In this document: positions 11,991-23,935 of the stretch, piece after piece
Numbering within the stretch: position 1 is the first letter of the stretch
Layout of the letters: each line of letters opens with the position of its first letter
NCBI GenBank assembly: GCA_015680685.1
Contig: MNCI01005957.1
Location: forward strand, 21,876 to 85,875
Source of the DNA: Gnetum montanum
Taxonomy: Eukaryota; Streptophyta; Gnetopsida; Gnetales; Gnetaceae
DNA: 64,000 nucleotides
Direction: 5' to 3'
Translations under genes and position numbers: made by a program
The notes under the pieces: generated by a model
Told to the model about the DNA's origin: nothing
What the model saw: the letters and a program-made list of their open reading frames with translations, nothing else
Databases searched by the model: none

Positions 11991-14887
11991 GGATACCAAT
12001 TCTACTCATTGGCAACTACAACTACTCCACAGGTATTTTCAAACTAGATTATTAGAACTAGCATTATCAATAATAGTTTGAACTATTTTCCCACTACATT
12101 TGAGCTGAAACTTTGACAAGATTCTCTTCTCTTCAACCACTGGTTTTGATGTATTTGCAAGACAATAGGCTTCTATAGCAGCATTTGCGTGTGCATCTAT
12201 AGACTGGTTCCTTCTTCAGATTTAGCCTCCATGAGTGCTTTACCTCTGGAGTAGCTATAGTTATTGCAATTGAAGGTGCAATATGGTAAGTTTGTGGTTT
12301 GCAAAGTTATGGCTAACATCATCACATAACATGAACCTGAAAATTGAAAATTACCTTGAGCAGCTTCTCTCTTATCTCCAAGGTGAACATAACTGTACAT
12401 ACTTCTCCTATGGTTAAAACCATAGCTACCTCTTCTAGGGTGGCCGTCTAAAAAATGTTGCTCACTTTAATCTTCTGTTTTTTCTACGGTGTGTCGACGT
12501 AGATCCATGTTGAGTAGATACTCTGCCTTTTCTATGACCACCTCTTTTCAACCGAGATTGTTTTCCCTCTGTTTAACTTTTCATTTACCTTTCTCTTCAG
12601 TATCTGCTTCACCTACACTTTCTCCCATCAAATAGCGGCAAGGTTATCAACCTGGTCAGTGGCATCTCCTCCAACTTAAATTATGGCTCTATGTCTTTGA
12701 CGCAATCATGTAAAGCATACGTAGTCCATATTTTCAAGAAAACAAGGAAAATCAATCTTTACCTGTGTTGCCACCTGAGAGAAGGTTTTCAAAAATTTAA
12801 AATTTTCTTCTTCATCCTACGATAAAATTTTTAGTTCTTCTCATTCTCTGTCACCACCGATGCATTATCCGTCTGCAGTGTTTGGAGTGCTGCAAGGCCA
12901 ACATTCTCAATTCTTTCGTTTGCTAACATTTACTCCTCGCCATACAAGATGAAATGATGGTGATTTATTTGTCTATAGTCATCAGATTTATTTCCCTATT
13001 TGTCCCACCGGTCGCTGATTGAGGTACCGTCATCCAAATCCCTGGTCAACATAACACCTTGATGAAAGAAACAATATTTTAAGGTCATGTACATCAACTG
13101 AATGTCCGGTAGGGCGGTGGGTTTACCTCTAACGCCTGTATCAGAGGCTTCAACCTATTTCTCCAAATTGACAAATTCTCATTAACAGCAAATACAACAC
13201 ACTCATACTACATAAAAGATAATCACTAGAATCCTCACTTTTGGAGAGTGCCTTCACTAGGTTCTCAATCCTCCGTTTATACTCATCATTCCAACAAACA
13301 TTATATAATATTTAAATCAGATCTAAACACAAATTAATGGATACAATCAATAAATCGGATCAAATCCAGATTCCCAGCTCAAATCAGAATTGTCCATGAA
13401 TGCTGCAGCCTACCATTGTCAGTTCGCATTACCTTCTTCACGTACCTTGTCAAAGTGGAAGTTGACATTCTGCAAATCCACGGATGTAAGTCGGTTGATT
13501 GTGGCAGTTAGTGAAGGATGACAACATCAATAACTCATAATTTATTAATTATTTTTTGACAAGGTATCATGAGCCTTTATAAAAGGCATGACCAATCAAA
13601 GGTCTATCTCCTTAGTTCTTTCATGTAATAGTTAATTTTCTTAATATGAATAGTGGCCTTTGAGTTAATTTACATCTTTCTCTTTATTCATTTTGCCGCG
13701 TTCAGTAACCTCCTTAGTAAGCACTTTTTCTATTTTTAAAAGTTTACATCTCTCACCTAGATATTCAAATCTCTAATAGGCTGTGATCCGTGGATTCGCA
13801 TTTCCTTGTGCCTTGCCAAACGTTTCAGGTCCACAAATGCGTTTCAAAATGTCAAGGAACGTTGAATGATACGTTCTAATAAAAAATTAAGAATATTTCA
13901 ATAGAATTCGCCCTAGAAACTGAAATAAATAATGTTTTTCAGATTTTTTTGCAATTTCTATTAATTAGCTTCTAATCCTCATAAATAATATAAAAATATA
14001 TTTATATACCTGTCATGTCTCATACCACGTTTTGAAAAATAGGTTTGCGTCTCATTTGCGTTTCCAATGCAATCCAAGGCCCAAAATACCCGAGACTTAG
14101 GACGCATAGCTAATAGTATATCTCCTAAACTATAGGTTTGAAGACAGAACAATAAACTATCACACTTTCAAGTTGCTAAGTAATTGTTAATGCATACATT
14201 TTGGATGCACCAACATTAAGGGAAAAATTCATTTGATTAGACTATTGCCAAGGGTGTCGTTGAATGTGTACTGAAACTGGAATTTTAATTAGAATGTGTC
14301 TTGAATTCAAGAATACAAAAGGTAACCAAAATAAATTTTCCGTGCTTCGTGGGCTACTATTGTTGTTCATCGCTAGTTTGTTGTGAATGTTGCCATAGCC
14401 AACATTGCCTGGGGGAGAAAAAGAGAAGAGGCTGGATGAAGGAGCCGTTGATGCATAGACAAAACGTGCCTTGTCGCCAACATGAAAAAGGGTGAACCTT
14501 GTCGTGGATGCACCACTTGCCTAAAATAGTTCACCAGATCCCACTGTCACGTGCCGATAGACACATTGTTGTCTCTAGTCCGATGTTTGCCACCATCATA
14601 GGTCTACTACAAAATAAGAAAAGAAAACCATTGCCTTTTGGTTTCTTGCTGAGATTGTTGACCACCATCCACGCAGTTCTACTGCTACTAACTATTGTTG
14701 ATTCATTGCCAAGAATAAAGAAACAAGACTACAAAACCTACTTGTTGTGCCTGCCATCCATGCACGTCAATTGCGTTGTTGTTGCCCCAAGAAAAACAAG
14801 AGAAGAGTGAGAGAGAGAAAACTACCATTTGCTCATTTCTCAAGCCTTGGAGATCCCCCTTGCCCAGAGAAAATTGTCATCTATTCA

Positions 14888-14888
<1 letters not shown>
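11991..14888. other. Non-retrotransposon stretch with decayed exon-like segments
   Basis: No LTR, gag or pol similarity to the elements in this window was seen. The left part holds exon-like segments on the minus strand (next entry). 13300-14888 is AT-rich with short unsupported ORFs only. It could be original host DNA next to the E2 insertion. Confidence 0.4.
12197..13300 (-). pseudogene. Exon-like segments of an unidentified gene
   Basis: On the minus strand several short open stretches end at plausible donor sites. About 13290-13250 reads DEYKRRIENLVKALSKSEDS; about 13190-13130 reads ENLSIWRNRLKPLIQALE before GTAAAC; about 13040-12890 reads DLDDGTSISDRW and later RIENVGLAALQTLQTDN with two stops; about 12460-12350 reads GSYGFNHRRSMYSYVHLGDK then REAAQ before GTAATT. 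The composition looks like protein-coding exons, but stops interrupt them and I do not recognise the family. It is most likely a decaying gene or gene fragment. Confidence 0.35.
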
Positions 14889-14922
<34 letters not shown>

Positions 14923-14923
14923 N
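14889..14923. repeat. Poly-C run ending at an assembly join
   Basis: 34 consecutive C residues are followed by a single N. To its right the E2 LTR starts about 330 bp inside its expected left end. The run is probably a sequencing or assembly artefact, or a genuine homopolymer that broke the assembly. Confidence 0.6.
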
Positions 14924-15456
14924 AGTCCAGGGTGTCAGTAGTTTAATTGTTATTGTTATTTATTGTTTCCCTAATTATCCTTTCTTTACCACCATTTACT
15001 ATTGCTGTTATTTAACCCTGAATGAGTACGACTTAATCACAAACATTTAAGTGTAACTACTTGGTAACCTAGTACCGTATCTAGGAGCGCTCAAGTAATA
15101 TACACTTGGTAATCCCAGAAGTAGTACACGAGGTCCAAGATGTCCAAGATTAAGGGACAGATGCTCATCGCACTTAGGCTAGTTAGATTTTGCTTCACAT
15201 TGCCTATTAGCTTAAAACAAGATTATTTTCCACTGTCTCTAGGAGTAGCACTAATTTAGGATCATATCCTACACTTCACTCTGGACTAAACCATACGTGA
15301 CAAAGCAAAATACTAGTCCAAGTGGGAAGACAGCAAACTATGATCAATGTGTAACTATCTAGATACCACTACTAGTCCATCTGCAGAGTTTGACCAGATT
15401 GTGTGTACACAGTTGTATTCGTATGGTTGAGTGTAGGGGTACCTACCCACTCATCA
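14924..15456 (+). repeat. E2 5' LTR (left part missing)
   Basis: It matches 43915-44368 nearly throughout (for example TTAGCTTAAAACAAG and GGTTGAGTGTAGGGGTAC) and ends ACTCATCA at 15456. U3 and the TATA box, present in the 3' LTR, are absent here because of the assembly join. Confidence 0.88.
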
Positions 15457-15474
15457 TTGGCACCATTGCCAGGG
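15457..15474 (+). other. E2 primer-binding site (tRNA-Asp type)
   Basis: TTGGCACCATTGCCAGGG directly follows the LTR. It differs from the tRNA-Asp complement TGGCGCCGTTGCCGGGG at three positions, all G to A. Confidence 0.85.
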
Positions 15475-15589
15475 ATGGTGCTAGTTATCTAGATTAGTTA
15501 TATCATACAAGATTTTTGTAACAAAGTATTCACGATATATCGTTTAGAAAAAAAATTAATTTCAACTAAGTCACACATGATTCAAAACA

Positions 15590-16894
15590 ATGTCTCTCTC
15601 ACATGACAATGCAACAACTAGTAAGGAAATTCATTGGAGAACCAACAAATTATATGATGATGAAGATGAAGTTTGGAGTACTCAATCCTATGTAGGGGTC
15701 TCCTATGTACATAAACGAAGAAAACATCGTCCCAACTCACAAATTCATAACCTAGCTAATGACGATAAACCCCTGCTAGCCACTAAGAGCCTAATGCATA
15801 TACAAGAGGCTATTTGAATATCCCGCAGTCATCACAAGGAAAGTCATCTACCTAGGCTTGATTTAAAAAACTTTTCCAAGTTCTCAAGAGGCTATGATTT
15901 AGATCTGCACCATCATTTACAAGCCTTCCATGATGCCTATGTATGGAACAATATTGATAATGGATGGAAAAAACTTAAGCTCTTTTCTCTGACACTCATT
16001 GGCCAAGCAAAAGTATGGTATAGGTCCTTAAGACGAAAATCAATTCAACGTTGGCTAACAATGGTAGAACTCTTGAATGAAATATATCAAACTTATGCAA
16101 GAGTGTTAGCCTTGAGGAGAAAAATCCAAGAGTGGAAACAAGAGCAACATGAACCCTTGGTCATGGCCTTAGAAAGATACTATTTATTGTTAAACAATTG
16201 CCCATGCCATGGGTTCTTCGAGGAAAGGCGAATGTATCACATCATAGATGGGCTCCATAACGAAACAAGGGAGACCCTAGGGATGTATGCCTTAGGTCAA
16301 CTATATGAGCTATAGATCCACCAATTCCAAGAGCTTATTAAGCAAGTAGCAAAAGAAGAAGGAGAAATAGCTAAATGGAAGAATGTTGAAGGCCCTCAAC
16401 AGGACCAAAATCTCAAAATAGCAAAGGTCCATGATCATGAAGAGGAGAAATCAACTCACCTCAAGGAGGTGGGATCATCTTTGCCAATACTACAATCACT
16501 AGATGAAATTGAGGCAAAGATCAATAAGATGGCGGACTGGGTACATGAAAGATGTGGAGAATATGCCAACATTATTAGAGGAAGAACCATGACAAACCAA
16601 GAAATAGGAAAGAACACCACTAGACAATCGGAAAGAAGGGTTGAAGAAAATAAGGATAAGAGCTCAACTACAAACCACCCATATCAATGTGACATTTGCC
16701 TATATGATCACTCCAAAGGCCAATGTCCAATCTTGTCACATTTACATGAGCATTGGGAAGGAATGTTACATCTAGATTTTGAACAGAAATACCGGGTTCA
16801 ACCGCAATGGCAAAAATCCCAATCGTGGGGAAGGCCACCATTAAATCGGTCACATCCTTTCTACCATCCAAACCCAAGCGCTTATTATTTTTAG
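15590..16894 (+). pseudogene. gag: E2 gag (nearly continuous frame, in-frame stops)
   Basis: Starting at the ATG at 15590 (MSLSHDN), one frame runs past 16894 with stops at about 15815, 16315 and 16894, and continues in the same frame to about 17341. The core (about residues 120-240) reads FHDAYVWNNIDNGWKKLKLF, VWYRSLRRKSIQRW and YHIIDGLHNETRETLGMY, typical of Retrotrans_gag. Near the C-terminus CDICLYDHSKGQCPILSHL gives a Cys-Cys-Cys-His set with spacing C-x2-C-x8-C-x4-H, unlike the usual CCHC knuckle. A Pro/Ser/Tyr-rich tail follows. It would encode the particle protein. The three nonsense changes make it inactive unless read through. No protease follows. Confidence 0.85.
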
Positions 16895-17344
16895 CATCCT
16901 GTTTCCCCAACTCAGTCAACATCCTCTATCTTACCACACCATTATCATTCTTCTAAGTACTATCAACCCATGTCTTCTCCCACAAGATCACCACCTTATG
17001 TTCCTTGCACTTATCCTTACCCTCAATATTCCCACCCTTCACCTCCTTCTACATCGCACCAATAGTACTAGAAGGTTTTGCACCATAGCACCAAGCCACA
17101 AACATTACTTGTGCTACTACAGTCAACAGCAGTGGAGGCCCTCCACAACGTCAAAAGCGCCCTTTCTCTAGGCACGACCAACGGAAGAGACAGCACACTT
17201 CTAAAACCAATGCATCCTCCAAGCCAGCACAAGTCCAACATTGTGTTGCATCTGCTTCCTCAAACACAATGCCTCCTGTTACCTTCTCGGGGCCACCAAT
17301 CAACACTCCAACAACTATGTGACCCAATAAATATAACAATGTAA

Positions 17345-18979
17345 GGAGACATATTGATCCTTGCATACCATCTTACGGTCACTGGTGTCATAGTGGGTCA
17401 GCTCCTTATCGCATGACCACATCTTATAATCTGCCCCACTATGCCTACTACAATCAAGTGTGTGAACCCCAATTTGGGTATACTCCTACCACCACCTCAA
17501 AAGACATCCAATGGTTTGGATATGATCGATCCCCATCATTTCCAACATGCATGGATCCACACTTTCCATTTATTAATTCTCANGCATTTCCAACATGCAT
17601 GGATCCACACTTTCCATTTATTAATTCTCACCATGATCAAAGGTTCAGTCATGGGACACATCCCCCATTCTAGCAAGCAGAATCAGTAAATGTTTTTCTT
17701 TTTCTTTGATTGTACAATTTTTTATTTTCTAGTTTTTCATTTCTAATTTATTGTTTTATCTTTTTGTATGTAATCTCATCTATGAATAAAACACTCATGT
17801 AACCAGTCAGTTGAGGGGTTGTTCTATGCTATCGAGTCATAAGTGACTAATTATTTGGACAATAAGCCCACAACATCCACCCACCAATTTTATTAATAAG
17901 AGGTTCTACTTTTGGTATGATGATATTCTTTTCATTATGAAAACTTAAAAGTAATTTTATGCTCATTATGCCTAGAGCAAAGAATGATGGACTAAGAAGG
18001 AATGGCCAAGGTGTAACATCAAGGGAACTTTTGGATTCTCTTTGGTGACTTCTGTAGGTGTTATCATGCAGCTTGGTCGTACTAAGATGCTTGTAGATCT
18101 AATGAAAAATGGAAGTAAGAGTAATAAAGGCACTACCTAAAGAAACTCAATGCTATTCTAGGGATCCCACTAGAAAGACATGCACCCATGCCTGAAGGTT
18201 GGCAGCTTCTCCGATTCACTATTGGAAAGGACAAAGTGCCAAAGCAACTAAAAAAAAGAGAAGACGAACCACACAAGAAAAGATCAAAAGAAAAAAAAAT
18301 TTTGTGTGTGTCGCAGATTCTAAATCACTCCTCCCTTGGACAAAACACTAAGTGATCATATGCCTTGCTGTCATGGTGCTCTTATGGTTGCTCCTCATTG
18401 GATGAAACAATGCAATGTCACTAATCGATGGACTGGACTTGGTCTTAATTTTGGAGCGACAAGCTAATGACACTTTAATCACGTCCTACACTTAAGATTC
18501 ATCATATCCTAGGCTAGTCATCTCATGTCCCAATCTCTGTAATCCCTTCTACGATTCATCCCATCTCGTTGTTCATGTATTTGTGACCTATGTCTTGTGT
18601 AGCATTGAATTCATACCTCATCACGGTGGCATCTACATGTGTGTGTTTTGTGGAACTAGTGTGGATTACGTTTACCCCTTTTAGTGCCTATAGACATTTT
18701 CAAGTGTGGTTACATAAGGGCATCATAGGTAGGAACCTACTCAAGGGAGGATACACTTGCGTAACTTTTGTAATTTGCACTTTTTGGACATCACCACATC
18801 ATTTTATACCCTCCAAGCATTGCATTGCTATAATAATCTTTCCCTCTATCATCATTCTAAATTCCAATGTTCCTATGCACCATAACATGTCCTTTTTCCT
18901 CATCCTATTCATGAATTTCATTGCCAGATTCCACTTCATTACACTTTTGGTGCCTTTAGGTCTCTTCAACGTTACCCTA
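17345..18979 (+). other. E2 gag tail and post-pol spacer
   Basis: The gag-tail text ends near 17680 after a 46 bp overlap duplicated around the N at 17583. From 17690 on the sequence matches the region that lies after integrase in E5 and E8 (T-rich, AAACACTCATGTAACC), so about 4 kb of pol is missing at this junction. It continues non-coding to the E6 insertion. CCCTA at 18975-18979 is the left E6 target duplication. Confidence 0.65.
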
Positions 18980-20638
18980 TATGGCGACCGAAAATGTCGA
19001 AGACTGGAAAGCACCGAGGGGTCGACGGGTGCGACAGTTTTGACCCCGTACCCGCGGGAGGGTTGTGCTAGGTGTGTGCAGATACAGGGCACCCTAAACG
19101 ATCTGGTCGATGAGACAGGGACTTAATTGGCATCTATATAGCCTTTTGTGACATATACTTTTTGAAATGGAATGGAAACACCAAATAATTTTTGAAAGTA
19201 AATAAAGCAGAAAAAATAGTGCAAGACACAAGAATAAACAGGAAATAAAGTAAAAATGCAATTAAAAAATTGCACCACTCCGAAGCTACAGATTTGCTCT
19301 GTCAAGATGGATACAGTCGGTTGCATAGCGTGACGAAGTGCAAAGATCCTGAGAGTAACCAGGGCATGTAGAGAACAGAACAGGTGGTGCGCTTGGGGGT
19401 GGCCTTGGGCGCTAACAATGCAGGGATTCTACCAAGGTGGTAGAAAGGGTATAGAACAAAATGTCAGCTAAACATGCAAACTGTTTGTAGTGTCAAACCG
19501 AAAGCTTACAATATTGTCGCAACGTGCTGGGGAGAGAGCTTGAGCACCACAGAAAAAAGAGTAGGAGACTTAGCCAAAGAGTGTCAATCGAACTAGGGAT
19601 TAGACCTCTTTTAAATATTATTTTTCAAAAAATTCTGAACCATTTAAATGTTGTTTCTTGGGGTATTTATAGGGCCAAGGGTACGCAAAAGGGGTGATTT
19701 GGACACCACGCACCTTGGGCCCACGTTGACTTGCTAGCAACACACGTGCCATGTGTGACCATTGGACTTGCAACATCGTGGTAATGTGAACCTTTCATGC
19801 CATAACTGCAAGCTTGCCATGCCATAATTGCACCGTCAACGTTTGGAGACGTGTGCTAACGATCCAATTAAGTGAAGCGCATTGATGTCGCACAACCACC
19901 CACATGCCTTGCTGTGCTTCGTAGCATAGCGTGCTTAGCGTAGCATCTTGTCATTCGTTCTGCCACATGTGTCATGCATGCTTACTACGCTATGCTACAC
20001 TATGTAGCGTAGCATCGCATAGCAACTAGCCTTAGTCATGAAAGCTTTGCCAATTTACCAACTTTGCTTCCTGCGATGCATGTCTTGTGAACTCTGCTAT
20101 TTCTGCCGTTCGAGCTGCCTTCTGTCCCTTCCGTTGAATTGCTACGCCTTGTAGCTTACCGTAGCGTAGCAGCAGACATGATCTATTGTTTCCTTATGGA
20201 AAGGGACATTACTAAAGGACATGGGGCTAGGTGTGGGGACTGTCTGTGGAGCTGTTACCATGCTACGCTACGTCACGTGGTGTAGCGTAGCGTAGCACTC
20301 CATTCTGCAATTTCCTTTTGAAGCTTGCTACACTACATAGCAAGGCGTAGCATAGTGTGGCAAACTTCGTGACTTAGAAAACTTGCCGAACTATTTTTTG
20401 CGCATCCAGAATGCTGCTACCAACTCTATGCACCGTCTCTGAGCAGGCTGTCAGCTGGGTAGGCTACTTTGGTGGACAGGCAGGATGACGTAGAGCCTGT
20501 CCACGTCCAAAGTATAAAATTTTCCGAATTGACCGGCCTGAACTCAAAATGTTCTCCTCCCGAAGAACTATTGTAGTGTCACGTGAGTTGCAAGGTCTAG
20601 TGAAGCAAGAATGACCTCGCATTTTTTTGGGTGTTTCA
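18980..20638 (-). repeat. E6 3' LTR
   Basis: On the minus strand it runs TGAAACACCC to the end at 18980. It contains TATAAATA (19665-19672) and, upstream of that on the minus strand, many direct and inverted copies of GTAGCGTAGC (about 19900-20360). It matches 24819-26476 along its length. Confidence 0.9.
20262..20297. repeat. GCTACGCTA / TAGCGTAGC hairpin with CACGTG loop
   Basis: TGCTACGCTACGTCACGTGG is followed by TGTAGCGTAGCGTAGC: two nearly perfect inverted arms around a CACGTG G-box core. Related arms occur at 19984-20022 in this LTR and at 25825-25862 and 26097-26130 in the other LTR, where CACGTG has become CACATG. Confidence 0.7.
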
Positions 20639-20653
20639 TTGGCCCCTCTTTGT
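20639..20653 (-). other. E6 polypurine tract
   Basis: The minus strand reads ACAAAGAGGGGCCAA directly before the LTR start TGAAACACCC. Confidence 0.7.
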
Positions 20654-20659
20654 CGACGT

Positions 20660-22090
20660 TTGGAGAATAGGATTGATAGACATCGACAAAGAAGACGAAA
20701 CACCGCAGTAGGCGAAATGCTAAGGTTGTCGCTTGGTGAGTGTCGAGATGTTGCTTGGCCATACTTGAGAGTGTTGCATTGGTTTTGCAGTGGTTAAGGC
20801 AGAGAGCAAAGATGATGTTTAGCGGAGCCCCTCGTCGGAGTGCTCTGAGGGGCTCGCTTACGTTTTCATGTCCATCAGCTTGAAGGCTTTGTTTCTGAAG
20901 GCTTTGGGAATCATGTAAGGACCTTCCTAGTTGGCTGAGAATTTTCTCACATGCTCTCGGATGGCCTTGACGACGAGGTCTCCCTTCTGCACTGGCTATC
21001 AATGCGGGTTTGCATAGTGCTTCCGCTACTATTTTCTCTAGTAGTGCTCGATGCATTTCAGCATCTGCGCACGCTCTTCCTCCACTGAGTCGAGGTCGAT
21101 GGTTTGCAACTCGTTATTCTGGGCTTTGCTCATGAAATCCGTGAGGATCATCCAAAGTGAGGATACCTGTAACTCGAGAGGCAATACAGCTTTAGATCTG
21201 TAAATAAGACTATAAGGGGTCTTACTTGTTGCAGTTATGCACGTCGTTCGGTAGGCCCAGAGGACATAGAGGATTTGCTCGTGCCACCGCCTCTTGCTGT
21301 TGTTCAGCATCCGCTTCAGCAAGTTGTTGATGGACTTATTTGTAGCATCCTCCTACCCATTCACCTGTAGATAATAAGGGGAAGAAAATAATTGTTTAAT
21401 GCCTAAGTTGCTACAGAAGGTTCGAGTTTCCGTACTACTGAACTATGGCCCATTTTCGGTCACAATAGTCATTGGAAGCCCAAACCTTGTCACAATGTTT
21501 TCGAGGATGAAATGGCAAATTTGTTGAAACATCATCTTCCTTAGGGGAATAGCTTCCACCCACTTGGTAAAATACTCAATGGCGGTGAAAATGAAGCTAT
21601 GTCCTGTGGAGGACTTAGGCGTGATAGGCCCTATGACGTCTAATCCCCATAGTTGGAAGGGCCACGTGATTTGTGTTGGATGTAGATCTGTAGGTGCTAT
21701 GTGTATGAGATTTGCATATCTCTGGCACGTGTCGCACGTCTTGACTTTTGACAGGCAGTCATGCTCCATGTAGGGCCAATAGTACCCTAGGCGTCTGATT
21801 TTGACTACCATGGCCCTGGGTGCTATGTGTCCACCACATAACCCCTCATGTACTTCATTAACTACCTTTTGTGCCTGCTCACCACCCAAGCATGATAGAA
21901 ATAACCCATCATAGGAGCATTGGCACAAGGCATCACTTCCCATGAGCACATATTGCCGGGCATGCTTACGGATTTCATCTCTTTGGGTAGATGTCAATCC
22001 ACCTAGGGGTTTGTCGTGCTGTAGATAAGCTTTAATGTTGGCATACCACTGTTGGGTATCCGCAGCATTGACAGATACCACGTGTTCCAC
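20660..22090 (-). pseudogene. E6 integrase region
   Basis: From 22090 down, the zinc-binding part shows HEGLCGGH and CDTCQRYA (HHCC). The core shows WGLDVIGPITP with the first catalytic Asp, then TENGP where TDNGP is expected, and VNG-stop-EDATNKS where the catalytic Glu has become Asp. The tail (21038-21322) reads WHEQILYVLWAYRTT and TPYSLIYRSKAVLP, typical of gypsy integrase. It would insert the DNA copy in the nucleus. Stops and two changed catalytic residues make it inactive. Confidence 0.8.
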
Positions 22091-22880
22091 CTAAGTAATA
22101 GGCCCTGCACATTTTATGATCGAGGTTGGCAGGTTTGCCAAGGAATGTGATGGAATGTTTAATGCAAGGGTAGCTAAAGCGTCTGCCATGGTGCTTTCAT
22201 TGCGTGGCACGTGTTGCACATCAGTGGTCGCAAATTGCTTAAGTAGGATTTTTGCTAGGTTGCAGTAGGGTTGCAGGTGCGTAGCTTTGTAGGCGTAGAC
22301 CTTAGTGATTTGATTCACGACTAGTTGTAAATCTCCCTGGATCGCCAAGTGTTGCATGCACAGCGCTCAGGCAGTTAAGAGGCCTATGAGTAGCCCCTCA
22401 TATTCTACCACGTTGTTGGTACAAGGGAACATAAATCGATAAGAGGATGGATGCATTTCCCCAGAGGGGAACGTGATCGTGGCAGCAGTGCTACTTCCTC
22501 GCGCGGTTGAGGCACCGTCGAAGTGTAAAGTGGCTTCGAAATGTGACTGGACGATGTTGACATTGCTAATGTATTCATTCGAGAACTCAGGGTCTATGGT
22601 TGTCTGGTCATCGACTAGCGAGGCCATGAGTTGGGTTGCTATGGCTTGACCCTTTGTTGATGATTGACTTACATAGCATAGGTCAAATTCTGCAATTATT
22701 GCCTTCCATTGGGCTATCTTGCTACTTTCGTATAAGTTGTTAGTGATAGCCCGGAGTATATTGCTTTTGCAAATGATGTTGGTTGTACTGCGAAATAGAT
22801 AATGCCACCACTTTTTTAATGCAAACACTAAGGCTAGGCAATTCCTCTCCACTTCGTTGTATTTCACCTCTTATGCTACT
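22091..22880 (-). pseudogene. E6 RNase H plus archaeal-like second RNase H
   Basis: 22600-22867 reads YNEVERNCLALVFALKKWWH and continues to SQSSTKGQAIATQL, the retroviral-type RNase H. 22367-22560 reads LHFDGASTARGSSTAATITF and VVEYEGLLIGLL, the FDGAS and N-x2-EYEAL-like motifs of the second RNase H known in Tat elements. 22091-22357 continues with DLQLVVNQI and ADALATLAL. It would remove RNA from the RNA/DNA hybrid. Confidence 0.82.
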
Positions 22881-23935
22881 AGTGTATGGCTCAGGTAATA
22901 CACTGGTATCTCAGAACCGTCGTCTTGCTTCTGACATAGCAGTGCTGTTATGGATGTGTTGGAGGTGGTAAGGTATATGAAGAAAGGCTTGCCCCTTTGT
23001 GGTGGGTGCACTATCGGGAGATGTGAGAGTTCTTTCTTCAAATCGTCGAAGCCTTGTTGACACTGGGTTGTCCATTCGAAGTCAACCCCCTTCTTTAGAA
23101 GATGTTGCATGGGGTGTAACTTGTTGGTCAACCTTGATATAAACCTTTGAATGAATTGCACTTTGCCTTGTAAACCACGTAACTCTTTAAGGTTTCTGGG
23201 AGGCACTAGGTTGATGATGGCCTTGACTTTGTCGTGATCCACTCGTATTTCAGCCTCCAATGCTACAAATCCTAACATGCATCTGGTTTTCACCCTGAAG
23301 ATGCACTTCTTAGGATTGAGGCATAAATCTTGCATTTGGCAGGATTTGAGGACTACCCTTAGATCACGTGGGTGATCAGCGGCCTCCTTGGACTTGCCGC
23401 TATATCATCCACGTAGTCGTTTAATGTTTCTAGGATATAGTCACTGAAGATGTAAGTCATAGCTCACTGGTAGGTTGCTCCAGCATTTTTTGAGCCCGAA
23501 GGGCATCATGGTATAGCAAAAGGTCCCCCATGGGGTCATGAAGGTTTTTGACAGCTGGTGCTCTAGGTTAATGCGGATTTGGTTGTACCCGGAGAAACAA
23601 TCCATAAAGGATAGTAGAGCATGGCCAGCCATGGTGTCAATGAGTTGATCGATGCTCAGGAGTGAAAGTTGTCTTTGATCACTTCCTTGTTCAAGTCCCG
23701 GAAATCTATACAGATCTGTATTCCTCCCATTTTCTTCAAAACCACAATGATGTTGGATACCCACTCTAAATAGCCAACTACGCAGATGAAACCTACTTGG
23801 TATAGCTTGGTGATTTCATCCCTCATGGCCAGCATGATTTTTGGCTTAACTTTGCAAGCCTTCTACTTGACTGTCTTCACATGTGGGTCTAGGATGATGT
23901 TGTGCTGAATCAGCCGTAGGTCCAGACCCGGCATG
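22881..23935 (-). pseudogene. E6 reverse transcriptase region
   Basis: The minus strand reads DMPGLDLRLIQHNI near 23935, then LLSFMDCFSGYNQIRINLE and TPWGTFCYTMMPFGLK (23441-23640), and YVDDI at about 23405-23420, an intact catalytic YxDD. 22871-23335 continues with LNPKKCIFRV and LGFVALEAEIRVDHDKVKAI. It copies the genomic RNA in cytoplasmic particles. Frameshifts around 23400 and several stops disable it. Confidence 0.83.

Noticed and set aside
14747-14941. An open frame with a long polyproline run
   Set aside because: The prolines come only from the poly-C run at 14889-14922 next to an N; nothing else supports a gene.
18590-19126. A 178-residue open frame spanning 18590-19126
   Set aside because: It runs across the E2-E6 insertion junction at 18979/18980, so it joins two unrelated pieces by chance.
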